Source: an uncultured Pseudomonadota bacterium
GTDB taxonomy: Bacteria; Pseudomonadota; Alphaproteobacteria; Rs-D84
Direction of reading: 5' to 3'
DNA length: 41,805 bases
NCBI GenBank assembly: GCA_949292385.1
Contig: CASEZC010000008.1
Location: forward strand, 1-41,805
Shown here: piece by piece, positions 34,504-41,805 of the stretch
How the letters are laid out: each line of letters opens with the position of its first letter
Numbering within the stretch: position 1 is the first letter of the stretch
Notes under the pieces: model-generated
The model's database searches: none
Seen by the model: the letters and a program-made list of their open reading frames with translations, nothing else
Told to the model about the DNA's origin: nothing
Program-made: the position numbers and the translations under genes

Positions 34504-34653
34504 ATTTACTGCTGTTACAGCCAATCTTTTGCGGCCAACAGCACGGCGACGATTCAAAACCTCGCGACCGCTTTTAGTAGCCATTCTTTCACGGAAACCG
34601 TGTGTACGAACACGGCGTGTTTTAGAAGGTTGATATGTACGTTTTGTTGCCAT
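34501..34653 (-). CDS. rpmH: 50S ribosomal protein L34
   Basis: Small large-subunit protein. The translation of 34653-34501 gives 50 residues beginning [20 protein letters not shown] and ending RLAVTAVN. This is the L34 signature ([27 protein letters not shown]), with an extra MAT at the start compared with the usual MKRTYQPS. The ribosome site is AAAGGAT, 9 nt before the ATG. A near promoter TTGCGT-17-TTAAAT lies at 34676-34704, and a stronger one further upstream at 34840-34867. The dnaA/rnpA neighbours usual for rpmH are absent. Confidence 0.97.
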   Translation of the reverse strand: MATKRTYQPSKTRRVRTHGFRERMATKSGREVLNRRRAVGRKRLAVTAVN

Positions 34654-34675
34654 AACTAAATCCTTTTGTGCGTCT

Positions 34676-34704
34676 ATTTAATCACAGGTTTTAATAAAAC
34701 GCAA
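34676..34704 (-). promoter_or_regulatory. Proximal promoter of rpmH
   Basis: TTGCGT, 17-bp spacer, TTAAAT on the minus strand, about 23 nt before the rpmH ATG. Confidence 0.42.
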
Positions 34705-34709
34705 CCTTT

Positions 34710-34805
34710 TTATTTAGATTTTATTAAACCGACTTTTTTTAACGCCTCTAACGTTAAATAATAAATGAACAAAGCCGAAAATAATCTCCAGAACGGTAAG
34801 AACAT
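34710..34805 (-). CDS. Possible 31-aa membrane peptide upstream of rpmH
   Basis: ATG-to-TAA frame of 31 residues: MFLPFWRLFSALFIYYLTLE then a Lys-rich tail (KKVG, KSK). One hydrophobic helix with a basic C terminus would suit a small inner-membrane peptide. It begins about 28 nt after the start expected from the consensus promoter at 34840-34867, with a weak GTGAGA ribosome site. It could equally be an unstructured rpmH leader in which the frame is open by chance. Confidence 0.35.
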   Translation of the reverse strand: MFLPFWRLFSALFIYYLTLEALKKVGLIKSK

Positions 34806-34839
34806 TTTTATCTCACTTTTTGGTTGATTTTACGCTTTT

Positions 34840-34867
34840 ATTATACCCAAAAACAATATTTTGTCAA
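34840..34867 (-). promoter_or_regulatory. Consensus promoter toward rpmH
   Basis: TTGACA, 16-bp spacer, TATAAT on the minus strand, the best sigma-70 match in the window. It gives a leader of about 180 nt before rpmH, containing the 31-codon frame. It is back-to-back with the gyrA promoter. Confidence 0.75.
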
Positions 34868-34889
34868 TCTATTTTTTGCTGGTTAGTTC

Positions 34890-34919
34890 TTGACCAAAAG
34901 CCTAAAAATTTGCTATTCT
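34890..34919 (+). promoter_or_regulatory. Promoter of gyrA
   Basis: TTGACC, 18-bp spacer, TATTCT preceded by TGC (extended -10). The start near 34926 is downstream of the in-frame TTG at 34890, which therefore cannot be the initiation codon of gyrA. Confidence 0.68.
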
Positions 34920-34949
34920 CGATATGTTAGAAATAGGGGAAAAGTAAGT

Positions 34950-37694
34950 ATGTCTGAAACAAGCAATATCAATGAAATAAACGAGATAAAAATCCCGCAG
35001 TCGTCTATTGAACATGAAATGCGTACAAGCTTTTTAGACTATGCTATGTCTGTTATCGTAGACCGTGCATTGCCTGATGTTCGCGATGGCTGTAAACCCG
35101 TTCATAGACGTATTTTGTATGTTATGAATGATGTAGCGCCTGCAAATAAGCCAACTGTAAAGTCTGCGCGTATTGTTGGTGATGTTATGGGTAAATATCA
35201 CCCACACGGAGATAGTTCTATTTATGAAGCTATGGCTCGTATGGCACAAGACTTTTCTATGGGAGAAATGCTTGTTCAAGGGCAGGGTAACTTTGGTTCT
35301 CGTGACGGTGATAAACCTGCTGCTATGCGTTATACCGAAGCGCGCTTGTCAAAGCTTGGTGCGTCTCTTATGGATGATATGGATAAAGATACGGTTGATT
35401 GGCAACCTAACTTTGACGGTACTTTACAAGAACCTGTTGTTTTGCCTACTAAGTTTCCTAACTTCTTGATTAACGGTGGCTCTGGTATTGCTGTTGGTAT
35501 GGCAACAAATGTACCTACATACAATTTGGGCGAAGTTTGCAACGGTATTTTAGCAATTTTAAATAATCCAGATTTAACAGATGATGAATTGTTTAATATA
35601 ATTCCTGGACCTGATTTTCCAACAGGTGCTGTGATTATGGGGCGTGCCGGTGCATATAAAGCGCATACTACAGGTCGTGGTTCTATAATTGTTCGTGCTA
35701 AAACGCATATGGAAACTTTCCATGACCATCAAGCAATTGTTGTTGATGAAATACCTTATCAGGTAAATAAAGCGCAATTGATAATGAAAATTGCGGAATT
35801 AATTAAAGATAAACGCATAGAAGGTATTTCTGAAATTCGTGATGAGTCTTCAAAAGAAGGTTTGCGTATAGTTGTAGAATTGAAACGTGATGCGATTGCA
35901 GATGTAGTATTGAATCACTTGTTTCAATATACAGAAATGCAAACGAATTTCCCTGTAAATATGATGGCGCTTAATCGTGGTCGCCCGATGCTGTTTAATA
36001 TTCGTGGCGTACTGGATGCATTTATTGAATTCAGAACCGAGGTTATTCGTAGACGTACAATATTTGATTTGAATAAGGCTCGTAACCGTGCGCATACTTT
36101 GCTTGGATTGTCTGTTGCAGTTGGTAACTTGGACGAAGTTATTGAATTGATTAAATCCAGTCCGAATCCTGATTCTGCTCGTGAAGCATTGATAGCGCGT
36201 GGTTGGAAGGCGTCTGATATAGAATCTTATATTCAATTGATTGATGATCCGAATACGGAATACAAGGATGGAATGTTTTACATGTCTGAAGATCAGGCGC
36301 GTGCAATATTGGAATTGCAATTGCATCGTTTGACAGGACTGGAACGCGATAAGATTCACGATGATTTAACAGAGCTTGGTGCACAAATAAAAGACTTGCT
36401 GGACATACTTGGCAGTCACGAAAGAATTGTTCAAATTATACGTGATGAAACAACTATGGTTCGCGATAATTGGGCAAGCGACAGAAGAACGGAAATATCA
36501 GATGCAGAAATAGATATCGATATTGAAGACTTAATTGCACGCGAAGATATGGTAATAACTGTTTCTAATACGGGTTATATTAAACGTGTATCTTTGGATA
36601 CATATCGTGCACAAAAGCGCGGTGGCAAGGGCAGAAATGCAATGACAACAAAAGATGATGATTATGTTGTTCAGGTGTTTGTTGCAAATACTCACACGCC
36701 ACTGTTGTTCTTTAGCTCCAAGGGATTGTGCTATAAGTTAAAAACTTATAAGTTACCAGAAGCAGCGGCATCTGCAAAAGGTCGCCCGTTGGTAAACTTA
36801 TTGCCATTAGAAAACGGTGAAACAATAACGGCTATATTGCCAGTTCCAGAAGAAGATGTAGAACGTGCTAAAAATTCTGGCAAAGAACATTTCTTAATGT
36901 TTGCAACTGCATCTGGTACAGTTCGTCGTAACCGTATGTCAGATTTTGATTCAATACGAGCAAACGGTAAAATTGCGATGAAGTTAGATGAAGGAGATTC
37001 TTTGATTTCTGTATTACCATGTACAGAAGATCAAGATGTATTTTTATCAACGTATCGTGGACGTTGCATAAGATTCCCAGTGCCAGAAATAAGAGTCTTT
37101 GCAGGACGCAATTCAACAGGTGTTCGTGGTATGACATTACCAGCAGATGATAAAATTATTGGCATGGCGATGTTGAATCATGGTGAATCAGACGCGGCAG
37201 TTCGTGCGGCATATATAAAGCAAAGCCGTGCAGCGCGTCGTGCAGAAACAGGTATAGAAGAAGAAGCGGATGCAGAAGAAGAAACGACTACTTTGGTCCT
37301 GGACGAAGCAAAGATGAAAGAGTTAGCTGCAAACGAAGAATTTATCTTAACTATTTCTGAAAATGGATTTGGTAAACGTACAAGTTCGTATGAATATCGT
37401 ACAACGCATCGTGGTGGTGGCGGATTTACAAATATAAAACTTGGTGGTAAGAACACCGCGGTTGCAGGTTCGTTCCCGGTAAAAGATGATAACGATATTA
37501 TCATGGTAACGGATGGTGGTAAGATAATTCGTACGCCTGTAAAAGACGTTCGTATTGCTGGTCGCAGTACAGCAGGTGTGACATTGTTCCGCACTGCAGA
37601 AAATGAAAAAGTTGTATCTGCTATTTCTATTCTGAGTGATGAAGAAGAAGAGGCCGAAGTAGAAAACGAAGCGGCGCAACAGGAACAACAATAA
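34950..37694 (+). CDS. gyrA: DNA gyrase subunit A
   Basis: Type IIA topoisomerase subunit that cuts and rejoins DNA to introduce negative supercoils. 914 residues from the ATG with GGGGA upstream. The catalytic Tyr is about residue 128 ([10 protein letters not shown]). The quinolone region reads [10 protein letters not shown], with Ser at the E. coli 83 position and Glu at the 87 position, as in several susceptible wild-type species. The C-terminal beta-pinwheel holds a GyrA box QKRGGKG (555-561), which separates it from ParC. A charged insert (about 765-785) lies inside the pinwheel, and the tail is acidic. merR follows after 18 nt. Confidence 0.97.
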   Translation: MSETSNINEINEIKIPQSSIEHEMRTSFLDYAMSVIVDRALPDVRDGCKPVHRRILYVMNDVAPANKPTVKSARIVGDVMGKYHPHGDSSIYEAMARMAQDFSMGEMLVQGQGNFGSRDGDKPAAMRYTEARLSKLGASLMDDMDKDTVDWQPNFDGTLQEPVVLPTKFPNFLINGGSGIAVGMATNVPTYNLGEVCNGILAILNNPDLTDDELFNIIPGPDFPTGAVIMGRAGAYKAHTTGRGSIIVRAKTHMETFHDHQAIVVDEIPYQVNKAQLIMKIAELIKDKRIEGISEIRDESSKEGLRIVVELKRDAIADVVLNHLFQYTEMQTNFPVNMMALNRGRPMLFNIRGVLDAFIEFRTEVIRRRTIFDLNKARNRAHTLLGLSVAVGNLDEVIELIKSSPNPDSAREALIARGWKASDIESYIQLIDDPNTEYKDGMFYMSEDQARAILELQLHRLTGLERDKIHDDLTELGAQIKDLLDILGSHERIVQIIRDETTMVRDNWASDRRTEISDAEIDIDIEDLIAREDMVITVSNTGYIKRVSLDTYRAQKRGGKGRNAMTTKDDDYVVQVFVANTHTPLLFFSSKGLCYKLKTYKLPEAAASAKGRPLVNLLPLENGETITAILPVPEEDVERAKNSGKEHFLMFATASGTVRRNRMSDFDSIRANGKIAMKLDEGDSLISVLPCTEDQDVFLSTYRGRCIRFPVPEIRVFAGRNSTGVRGMTLPADDKIIGMAMLNHGESDAAVRAAYIKQSRAARRAETGIEEEADAEEETTTLVLDEAKMKELAANEEFILTISENGFGKRTSSYEYRTTHRGGGGFTNIKLGGKNTAVAGSFPVKDDNDIIMVTDGGKIIRTPVKDVRIAGRSTAGVTLFRTAENEKVVSAISILSDEEEEAEVENEAAQQEQQ

Positions 37695-37712
37695 TAATAA
37701 AGGAGAACAGGC

Positions 37713-38096
37713 ATGGATAAAGAATACTTTGCGTCTATAAATGAAGTTTCAAAGCGCTTATCTGTGCCTGCGTATACTTTGCGTTATTGGGAAAAACAGT
37801 TTCCTACGGCTGTAAAACCGACGACGGGTGCAGGTGGCAGACGTTATTATAGAACAGAGGTTTTTAATAAACTTGTCATAATAAAAGAATTGCTTTACAC
37901 ACGTGGTATGACAATTGCTGGTGTAAAGAAATTGCTAAAAGAAGGTACGTTTCCAGATACGGTTGATGCTATATCAAATATTGGGGCACAACAGTATTCT
38001 GCACCAAGCGCACCTGTCCAAAAAGCAGATACAGCTATGATAGACATGGCAATAACTTTGCTTGAACAGGCAAAAGAGCAGTTAAAAACAATGTAA
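37713..38096 (+). CDS. MerR family transcriptional regulator
   Basis: 127 residues: winged-helix DNA-binding domain (about 5-75) with LSVPAYTLRYWEKQFP and GGRRYYRTEVFNKL, typical of MerR-type regulators. A short C-terminal helix (ALTLLEQAKEQL-like, 110-127) could dimerise. There are no cysteines, so metal sensing is unlikely. The ligand is unknown. Alphaproteobacteria usually keep a MerR of this length next to fabH/ihfA; here it follows gyrA and has an AAAGGAG ribosome site. Confidence 0.87.
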   Translation: MDKEYFASINEVSKRLSVPAYTLRYWEKQFPTAVKPTTGAGGRRYYRTEVFNKLVIIKELLYTRGMTIAGVKKLLKEGTFPDTVDAISNIGAQQYSAPSAPVQKADTAMIDMAITLLEQAKEQLKTM

Positions 38097-38097
38097 A

Positions 38098-38124
38098 AAA
38101 AGCCGGTAAAAGCCGGCTTTTTTT
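38098..38124. terminator. Terminator between merR and the histidine phosphatase gene
   Basis: Stem AAAGCCGG/CCGGCTTT with loop TAAAAG and flanking A and T runs; bidirectional. Confidence 0.9.
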
Positions 38125-38127
38125 ATT

Positions 38128-38679
38128 TTAATATGCAGGTTTGTCAGATATGTTTTTTACTTCTATATCTGTATCAAAATTTTCAATAAAAGTCCATTTC
38201 CCATTTTCTAAAGAAAAATGAAAACAGCTACAGTTTTTTATTGTTCCAATTTCTTTGCCTGCCAAAAAACATAAAGCCCGTGTAATGCCACCGTGTGAAG
38301 AAATTGCTATGTTTTTATATTCGGTTTGCTCTGTAACATTATTTAAAAAATTTTTTACAATGGATAAAGTTTCTTTTAAACGATTTTGAGCTTCGTCTGT
38401 TTCGGGGTGCCAAAATCCGAAAGCTCGTTCTTTTAATGCGTTGTTTGTTTCTATGTGTAAATCTTTGTATCTTTTTGCGACGATTTTAGCGGTTTCAATG
38501 GTTCTATTAAATGGGCTAGAATATATTATATCTAAGTTTTTATCAGATAAGTATTTTGCTAATTCTTGTGCTTGTTTTACACCAACTTCTGTTAAATAAG
38601 CGTTGTCACCAGTAGAGCATCGCTTGCCATCGCGATTTTCATTAGTTTGGCCGTGTCTAAAAAAATAAAAGTGTTTCAT
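38128..38679 (-). CDS. Histidine phosphatase superfamily protein (phosphoglycerate mutase-like)
   Basis: 183 residues. The first catalytic motif is FFRHGQTNENRDG (phosphorylated His9), followed by YSSPFNRTIETAKIV, the acid-donor region LKERAFGFWHPE and the second His in SSHGG (His129). Size and motifs fit small phosphatases of the GpmB/CobC type. The substrate cannot be told from sequence: sugar phosphate, nucleotide or alpha-ribazole phosphate are possible. No cobalamin genes are nearby. It is followed by the tRNA-Glu gene on the same strand upstream. Confidence 0.88.
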   Translation of the reverse strand: MKHFYFFRHGQTNENRDGKRCSTGDNAYLTEVGVKQAQELAKYLSDKNLDIIYSSPFNRTIETAKIVAKRYKDLHIETNNALKERAFGFWHPETDEAQNRLKETLSIVKNFLNNVTEQTEYKNIAISSHGGITRALCFLAGKEIGTIKNCSCFHFSLENGKWTFIENFDTDIEVKNISDKPAY

Positions 38680-38699
38680 TTTTCTAAAAAACTTTAATT

Positions 38700-38774
38700 T
38701 GGCAGTCCCAACGGGAATCGAACCCGTGTTTTCAGAATGAGAATCTGACGTCCTAACCGCTAGACGATGGGACC
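38700..38774 (-). tRNA. tRNA-Glu (CTC)
   Basis: 75 nt with encoded CCA. Cloverleaf checks: acceptor GGTCCCA/TGGGACT (first pair G-T), anticodon stem TCAGA/TCTGA with loop TTCTCAT, so the anticodon is CTC reading GAG; T arm CGGGT-TCGATTC-CCGT. The body resembles alphaproteobacterial tRNA-Glu. A TTGAAA-17-TAGAAT promoter lies at 38787-38815. Confidence 0.93.
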
Positions 38775-38786
38775 ATGTACTATCGC

Positions 38787-38815
38787 ATTCTATATATTCC
38801 TGTATAAAATTTCAA
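38787..38815 (-). promoter_or_regulatory. Promoter of tRNA-Glu
   Basis: TTGAAA, 17-bp spacer, TAGAAT on the minus strand, about 12 nt before the tRNA 5' end. Confidence 0.6.
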
Positions 38816-38837
38816 TCGTTTTTAATATATTATATTA

Positions 38838-38865
38838 TTGACAAATTGTTAAAATGTACTATATT
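38838..38865 (+). promoter_or_regulatory. Promoter of the ART-HD gene
   Basis: TTGACA, 16-bp spacer, TATATT. Transcription would start near 38872, between the in-frame codon at 38846 and the ATG at 38885, fixing the latter as the start. A GGGGGTG ribosome site follows. Confidence 0.72.
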
Positions 38866-38884
38866 AGCTCTGTTGGGGGTGAAA

Positions 38885-40303
38885 ATGTCTCGCTTTTTAT
38901 ATGGTAACAATATTTTTTATCATGGTACTTATAACGAGTTTACTCGTTTCAGACCGTTGTCGCACTTTGGTTCTAAGCGTGCGGCAGATTCCTTTGCGCG
39001 TTCTGGCGTAAAAAAAGGCGAGGTTACAGATTCTGCCTCTAATCACAATGAAATTGTTTTTAGGGCTATTTACGAGCAAAGCAGAAAGTATGGCAAGATA
39101 ATACCTGTAAAACTTAATTTAAAGAACACTTATGAATTGCAAGACGTAGAGGCTATTCATGATAAAGAGTTTTATACGGGGCTGTTGTTGTTTCATTTTA
39201 TAGATGAAATGGGAAATACGAAATTGCCTTTAACTTATGACTACATTGCTACATATCCATTTGATAAAAATTTATCATGGGAAGATGTAAAAAAAGAATT
39301 ACAGCAAGACACGTTGTATTCTATATCTGAAAAAGACGAAGCCTTAGATCGTCATCATTTGTTTTTACAAAGATTGATTCAATATTTTGAATCTATTGGT
39401 TTTGATGGTTTTCATTATACGAACGAACATGAAGATGATGGACATGTTTCTTTTATACCATTCAGACCGGAAAGTATAATTCGTCTAGATTTACCTGCTC
39501 AGAATGTTGATTATAATATTAGTAATAAAAAGTTCCCTGTTATTTCTGGTGCAAGAGATTTAGAAATAGAAGAAAAATGCTTTTTGAATATCGAACATTG
39601 GTATCGTAAAGAAATGTTCGAAAATAAATTGGCTTTATTCAATATTAATAAAAAATTAATGCGTCGTTCAGATTCAATCAGACAATTTTTATTGGATAAA
39701 GAATACTATTGTAAGGTTTTATTTAATGACGTTTTGCCGAAAATAGAAAAGATAACGAATCAGCCTAGGTACGGTTATCATGGTTTAAATCATACGCAGC
39801 AGGTTGCGTTGTTTGGAATAGATTTGGCGTTGTCTGTCCATCAAGATCCTATGCCAGTTATTCTTGCAGCAGGATTGCATGATTGTGCTAGAACAAGCGA
39901 TGCTTATTGTGAAAATCACGGACCAAATTGCGAGCCTATTGCAAGAAAGTTTTTAAAAGAAAATTACCCAAATATTTTACCGTCTGATGTTGAAAAAATA
40001 GTTTCTGCGGTAAAGGAACATACAACAGGAAGCAAAGCAAAAGATTTAGTTTCTGCATGTTTGTGGGATGCCGACAGAATAAGACTGTCTTGGGAATTAG
40101 GTTATAAACCAGAATTTTTCTCTACGCCATATGGAAAAGTTTTGGCAGGTTTGTCTGCTGAAAAACAAAAGGCTTATGAAAGACGTCAAAACGAATTTTT
40201 GATAAAACGTGGTATAAGAACTTTGGAACAAGTAATGCAAGAAAAAGAAATTCTTGCCAAGACGTATAAATATAATCCTGAAACAAAGTTTAAAACAAGG
40301 TAA
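38885..40303 (+). CDS. ADP-ribosyltransferase-like domain fused to an HD phosphohydrolase domain
   Basis: 472 residues, two domains. The N-terminal part (about 1-195) follows the pattern of ADP-ribosyltransferase-like domains of polyvalent/phage-type proteins: FYH13-GT, HFGSKRAAD, a VKLNLKNTYELQD strand and the closing IGFDGFHYTNE...SFIPF with a candidate catalytic Glu (H-Y-E type). The C-terminal part (about 295-420) has an HD-type metal site: H299-x3-H303, H332-D333 (AAGLHDCAR), H379 and D395-A-D397. A linker with charged helices joins them. No signal peptide. It ends FKTR. It is the first gene of a two-gene accessory unit. The ART call is by motif reading only; activity is unknown. Confidence 0.72.
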   Translation: MSRFLYGNNIFYHGTYNEFTRFRPLSHFGSKRAADSFARSGVKKGEVTDSASNHNEIVFRAIYEQSRKYGKIIPVKLNLKNTYELQDVEAIHDKEFYTGLLLFHFIDEMGNTKLPLTYDYIATYPFDKNLSWEDVKKELQQDTLYSISEKDEALDRHHLFLQRLIQYFESIGFDGFHYTNEHEDDGHVSFIPFRPESIIRLDLPAQNVDYNISNKKFPVISGARDLEIEEKCFLNIEHWYRKEMFENKLALFNINKKLMRRSDSIRQFLLDKEYYCKVLFNDVLPKIEKITNQPRYGYHGLNHTQQVALFGIDLALSVHQDPMPVILAAGLHDCARTSDAYCENHGPNCEPIARKFLKENYPNILPSDVEKIVSAVKEHTTGSKAKDLVSACLWDADRIRLSWELGYKPEFFSTPYGKVLAGLSAEKQKAYERRQNEFLIKRGIRTLEQVMQEKEILAKTYKYNPETKFKTR

Positions 40304-40314
40304 AGGTTAGGAAT

Positions 40315-40392
40315 ATGTCGCAATTAGTTCAGATTAAGGATTTTCAATTTATAGCGTTGAAGGATTCGTTGCATATATGTCCAAGGGTATGA
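40315..40392 (+). CDS. Possible 25-codon leader ORF coupled to the metallopeptidase-like gene
   Basis: ATG with AGGTTAGGA upstream, 11 nt after the ART-HD stop, encoding 25 residues (MSQLVQIKDFQFIALKDS and on to PRV). Its stop overlaps an ATG of the following gene as ATGA at 40389-40392. It is either a short coupled peptide or the original N terminus of the next protein cut off by a frameshift. Confidence 0.4.
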   Translation: MSQLVQIKDFQFIALKDSLHICPRV

Positions 40393-41504
40393 ACTTAGAA
40401 TGTCCTTATATGTTGGTTAACAAAGATGGTACTGAATTTGAAACGGAAGAAAAAGCAACAAGAGGATATACGAATGCACCAAATATAAAAATTTATGATG
40501 ATGTTTTGGTATTAAGTAAAGACGAATATAAAAAATATTTGAATATAAAAGATGCTGTTTTAAATGGCCAGGTTTCTTCTGTTCCTAGACATGATTTATA
40601 TTTTTGGGCGTTAATAAATACATTTGTTGATAAACGTAAAAAGAAAGATATCGTTTTTCATGAAATCAGACATGTGCAGAATTCTATGATATTCTTTGAT
40701 TCTTTATTTAATAATCAAAACGCTTGCAAATTGTCTGTTGTGGATTTGTTCAATAAAGAGCGAGATGATGAGCTTTCAGCGAATATCGGTGAAGTGATAG
40801 ATTATATTAACAAATATAATAAGTCTGATAATAAGAATGATTTTTCTATATGTGAATCTTCTTATAAATTAAGTGAATTAATGCGTGGTAAAAATATAGA
40901 ATGGCGTAAAAAAATCTTATCAGATTTACCGGCTATTGTTATCAAGATTTGTAATGATTGGTATAGAACATTTGATTTAGAGTACAGAAAACAGTTTTTA
41001 GGAAATACGTTAACAAGTCTAAATCAAATTCCATTAAAGTATTTTTCTGATAAAACAGATGGTGCGGACTATGCTAATATACGCAAATTACTTTTTACAT
41101 ATAGTTTGTATGATGCGGATACGGGCAAATATGTTGCTGTTGACTTATCAAAATATGTTCCTGACTTTGGTATTGATGCAAAAACGTTAAAAATTTTAGA
41201 AGAAGCATATTTAGAAAATATTGGTGAAAGGCAAGAGTATATAACCAAACGTGCTGATAAAATAGATTATAATTTAATAGCAAAGGCACAAGAAGAATAC
41301 AGACAAAAAGTTTTTAATACAGAATATCGCAAGGCGTTAAAAGATTTACAAAGTAAAAGTATGTCTTATATGGCGGCTTTAAATTATGTGCATGTAGAAG
41401 ACAAGGCGGCTATTTCAAAGAGTCAACCAGATAATAATGTTTTCAAGAAAGCGATAAATAAGTTGTTTGGTAATGTATTGTTTATGAATCAAAAGAAAAG
41501 ATGA
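40377..41504 (+). CDS. Putative zinc metallopeptidase-like protein (HExxH)
   Basis: 375 residues from ATG 40377, or 371 from ATG 40389, which overlaps the leader stop and is the more likely start. The key feature is H95-EIR-H99 within IVFHEIRHVQN, a HExxH zinc site, followed 33 residues later by DELSANIGE (Glu132), a plausible third ligand. The remainder is charged, helical and of unknown family. The tail is basic (NQKKR). There is no signal peptide or membrane segment. Neither start has a good ribosome site of its own, so translation probably relies on coupling. With the ART-HD gene it could form an effector or toxin pair, which is inference. Confidence 0.65.
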   Translation: MSKGMNLECPYMLVNKDGTEFETEEKATRGYTNAPNIKIYDDVLVLSKDEYKKYLNIKDAVLNGQVSSVPRHDLYFWALINTFVDKRKKKDIVFHEIRHVQNSMIFFDSLFNNQNACKLSVVDLFNKERDDELSANIGEVIDYINKYNKSDNKNDFSICESSYKLSELMRGKNIEWRKKILSDLPAIVIKICNDWYRTFDLEYRKQFLGNTLTSLNQIPLKYFSDKTDGADYANIRKLLFTYSLYDADTGKYVAVDLSKYVPDFGIDAKTLKILEEAYLENIGERQEYITKRADKIDYNLIAKAQEEYRQKVFNTEYRKALKDLQSKSMSYMAALNYVHVEDKAAISKSQPDNNVFKKAINKLFGNVLFMNQKKR

Positions 41505-41522
41505 TAGTTTTTGTAAAAAATA

Positions 41523-41550
41523 AAACTGCCTTTGTGGCAGTTTAATTTTT
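41523..41550 (+). terminator. Terminator of the ART-HD/metallopeptidase unit
   Basis: Stem AAACTGCC/GGCAGTTT, loop TTTGT, then TTTAATTTTT. Its 21-base core is the exact reverse complement of the terminator at 1297-1317. Confidence 0.85.
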
Positions 41551-41693
41551 GATTGGAGCGCACTTAATTCCCTCGGGTGTTGCCCTGCGGGGCATTCGTA
41601 ACGGTTTGAAAACGCATTGCTTTTCAAACCTACTCATTGTCGAACCAAACAACTTCGTTGTGTGGCAGAACCGATAGCTCGCGTCCAAAAATA
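41551..41693. other. Structured non-coding spacer
   Basis: Between two terminators lies a more GC-rich stretch with several hairpins: GCCC-tgcg-GGGC (41582-41593), a 10-bp perfect stem GGTTTGAAAA/TTTTCAAACC (41603-41630), and ACAAC-ttc-GTTGT (41649-41661). The first bases (ATTGGAGCGCAC) resemble the 3' end of the neighbouring tRNA-Gln on the minus strand (GGTTGGGGCGCAC). No convincing gene is seen. Confidence 0.45.
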
Positions 41694-41720
41694 AAATCGT
41701 CACAAGGACGATTTAATTTT
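41694..41720. terminator. Terminator-like hairpin next to tRNA-Gln
   Basis: Stem AAATCGTC/GACGATTT with loop ACAAG, followed by AATTTTTT on the plus strand; on the minus strand it would end the tRNA-Gln transcript. Confidence 0.75.
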
Positions 41721-41721
41721 T

Positions 41722-41795
41722 TGGTTGGGGCGCACGGATTCGAACCATGATAAAGAGAACCAAAATCTCTTGTCCTACCATTAGACGACACCCCA
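41722..41795 (-). tRNA. tRNA-Gln (TTG)
   Basis: 74 nt with encoded CCA. Acceptor TGGGGTG/CGCCCCA, discriminator A, anticodon stem AGAGA/TCTCT with loop TTTTGGT giving anticodon TTG, which reads CAA. U at position 1 is usual for bacterial tRNA-Gln. The promoter would lie beyond the right edge of the window. Confidence 0.94.
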
Positions 41796-41805
41796 AAAAC
41801 AAACT

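Noticed and set aside
34890-34949. N-terminal extension of GyrA from TTG 34890
   Set aside because: This TTG is part of a -35 element, and the mapped-by-eye transcription start lies downstream of it.
35850-36359. 169-codon minus-strand ORF inside gyrA
   Set aside because: It is antisense to gyrA with an Arg/Gln/Cys-rich random composition and no initiation signals.
37178-37714. 178-codon minus-strand ORF across the gyrA end
   Set aside because: Its long Ser runs are the complement of the Glu/Asp-rich gyrA tail; no independent support.
38700-38774. Reading the tRNA-Glu anticodon as TTC
   Set aside because: With the 5-bp stem TCAGA/TCTGA the seven-base loop is TTCTCAT, placing CTC, not TTC, at positions 34-36.
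41415-41627. 70-codon minus-strand ORF across the last gene and the spacer
   Set aside because: It runs antisense through the metallopeptidase gene end and over a terminator hairpin and GC-rich hairpins.
1-41805. CRISPR array, insertion sequence or prophage core
   Set aside because: No regularly spaced repeats, transposase-like or phage structural proteins were seen; the accessory genes do not by themselves show a mobile element.

Overview
The window reads as chromosomal DNA from an AT-rich, Gram-negative bacterium, most likely an alphaproteobacterium with a compact, host-associated genome. This is an inference from: low GC throughout, outer-membrane features (a PagL-like barrel, an OmpA-like protein, a MliC-like lipoprotein, PBP1A), short gene spacing, bidirectional terminators, and a tandem family of VirB6/TrbL-like type IV secretion (T4SS) membrane proteins, a feature best known from Rickettsiales. 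Uncultured gut alphaproteobacteria would fit. The species cannot be named from sequence alone.

Layout. 1-1320: an accessory operon of two tandem paralogous small Cys-motif proteins plus a 138-residue unknown. 1345-5308: tsaC, ppdK (pyruvate phosphate dikinase) and a PagL-like lipid A deacylase. 5364-11074: two very large, secreted, Ser/Thr- and Cys-rich paralogs flanking rplU-rpmA (L21, L27). 11076-13915: divergent dnaQ and uvrD/pcrA. 13920-20497: five VirB6-like polytopic proteins, four in a tight minus-strand operon and one divergent. 20566-22130: an unknown 172-residue protein, rpmE (L31) and an inositol-monophosphatase-like protein that has lost its metal-binding residues. 22272-28071: envelope and peptidoglycan genes (PBP1A, MliC-like lipoprotein, mraY, ftsW, murG). 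28141-31311: OmpA-like protein, comF, an unknown and a DUF2147 protein. 31315-38124: valS, an acyl-ACP thioesterase, rpmH (L34), gyrA and a MerR-type regulator. 38128-41795: a histidine phosphatase, tRNA-Glu, and an accessory pair (an ADP-ribosyltransferase-like domain fused to an HD phosphohydrolase domain, then a HExxH metallopeptidase-like protein), ending in a structured spacer and tRNA-Gln.

Most of the window is housekeeping. The unusual content is the five-member VirB6-like family, the twin Cys-rich secreted proteins, and two small accessory modules at the two ends. The two modules end in the same 21-bp terminator hairpin in opposite orientation, and their proteins have short basic C termini. 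A working hypothesis is that the VirB6-like proteins belong to a divergent T4SS and that the ART-HD and HExxH proteins are effectors or toxins. No VirB4, VirB8-11 or VirD4 gene lies in the window, so this link is unproven.

Regulation visible in sequence: many genes have an extended -10 box (TGnTATAAT), and for several of them this box ends only about 8-10 nt before the start codon, implying leaderless or nearly leaderless mRNAs. No IS element, CRISPR array or rRNA gene was seen.
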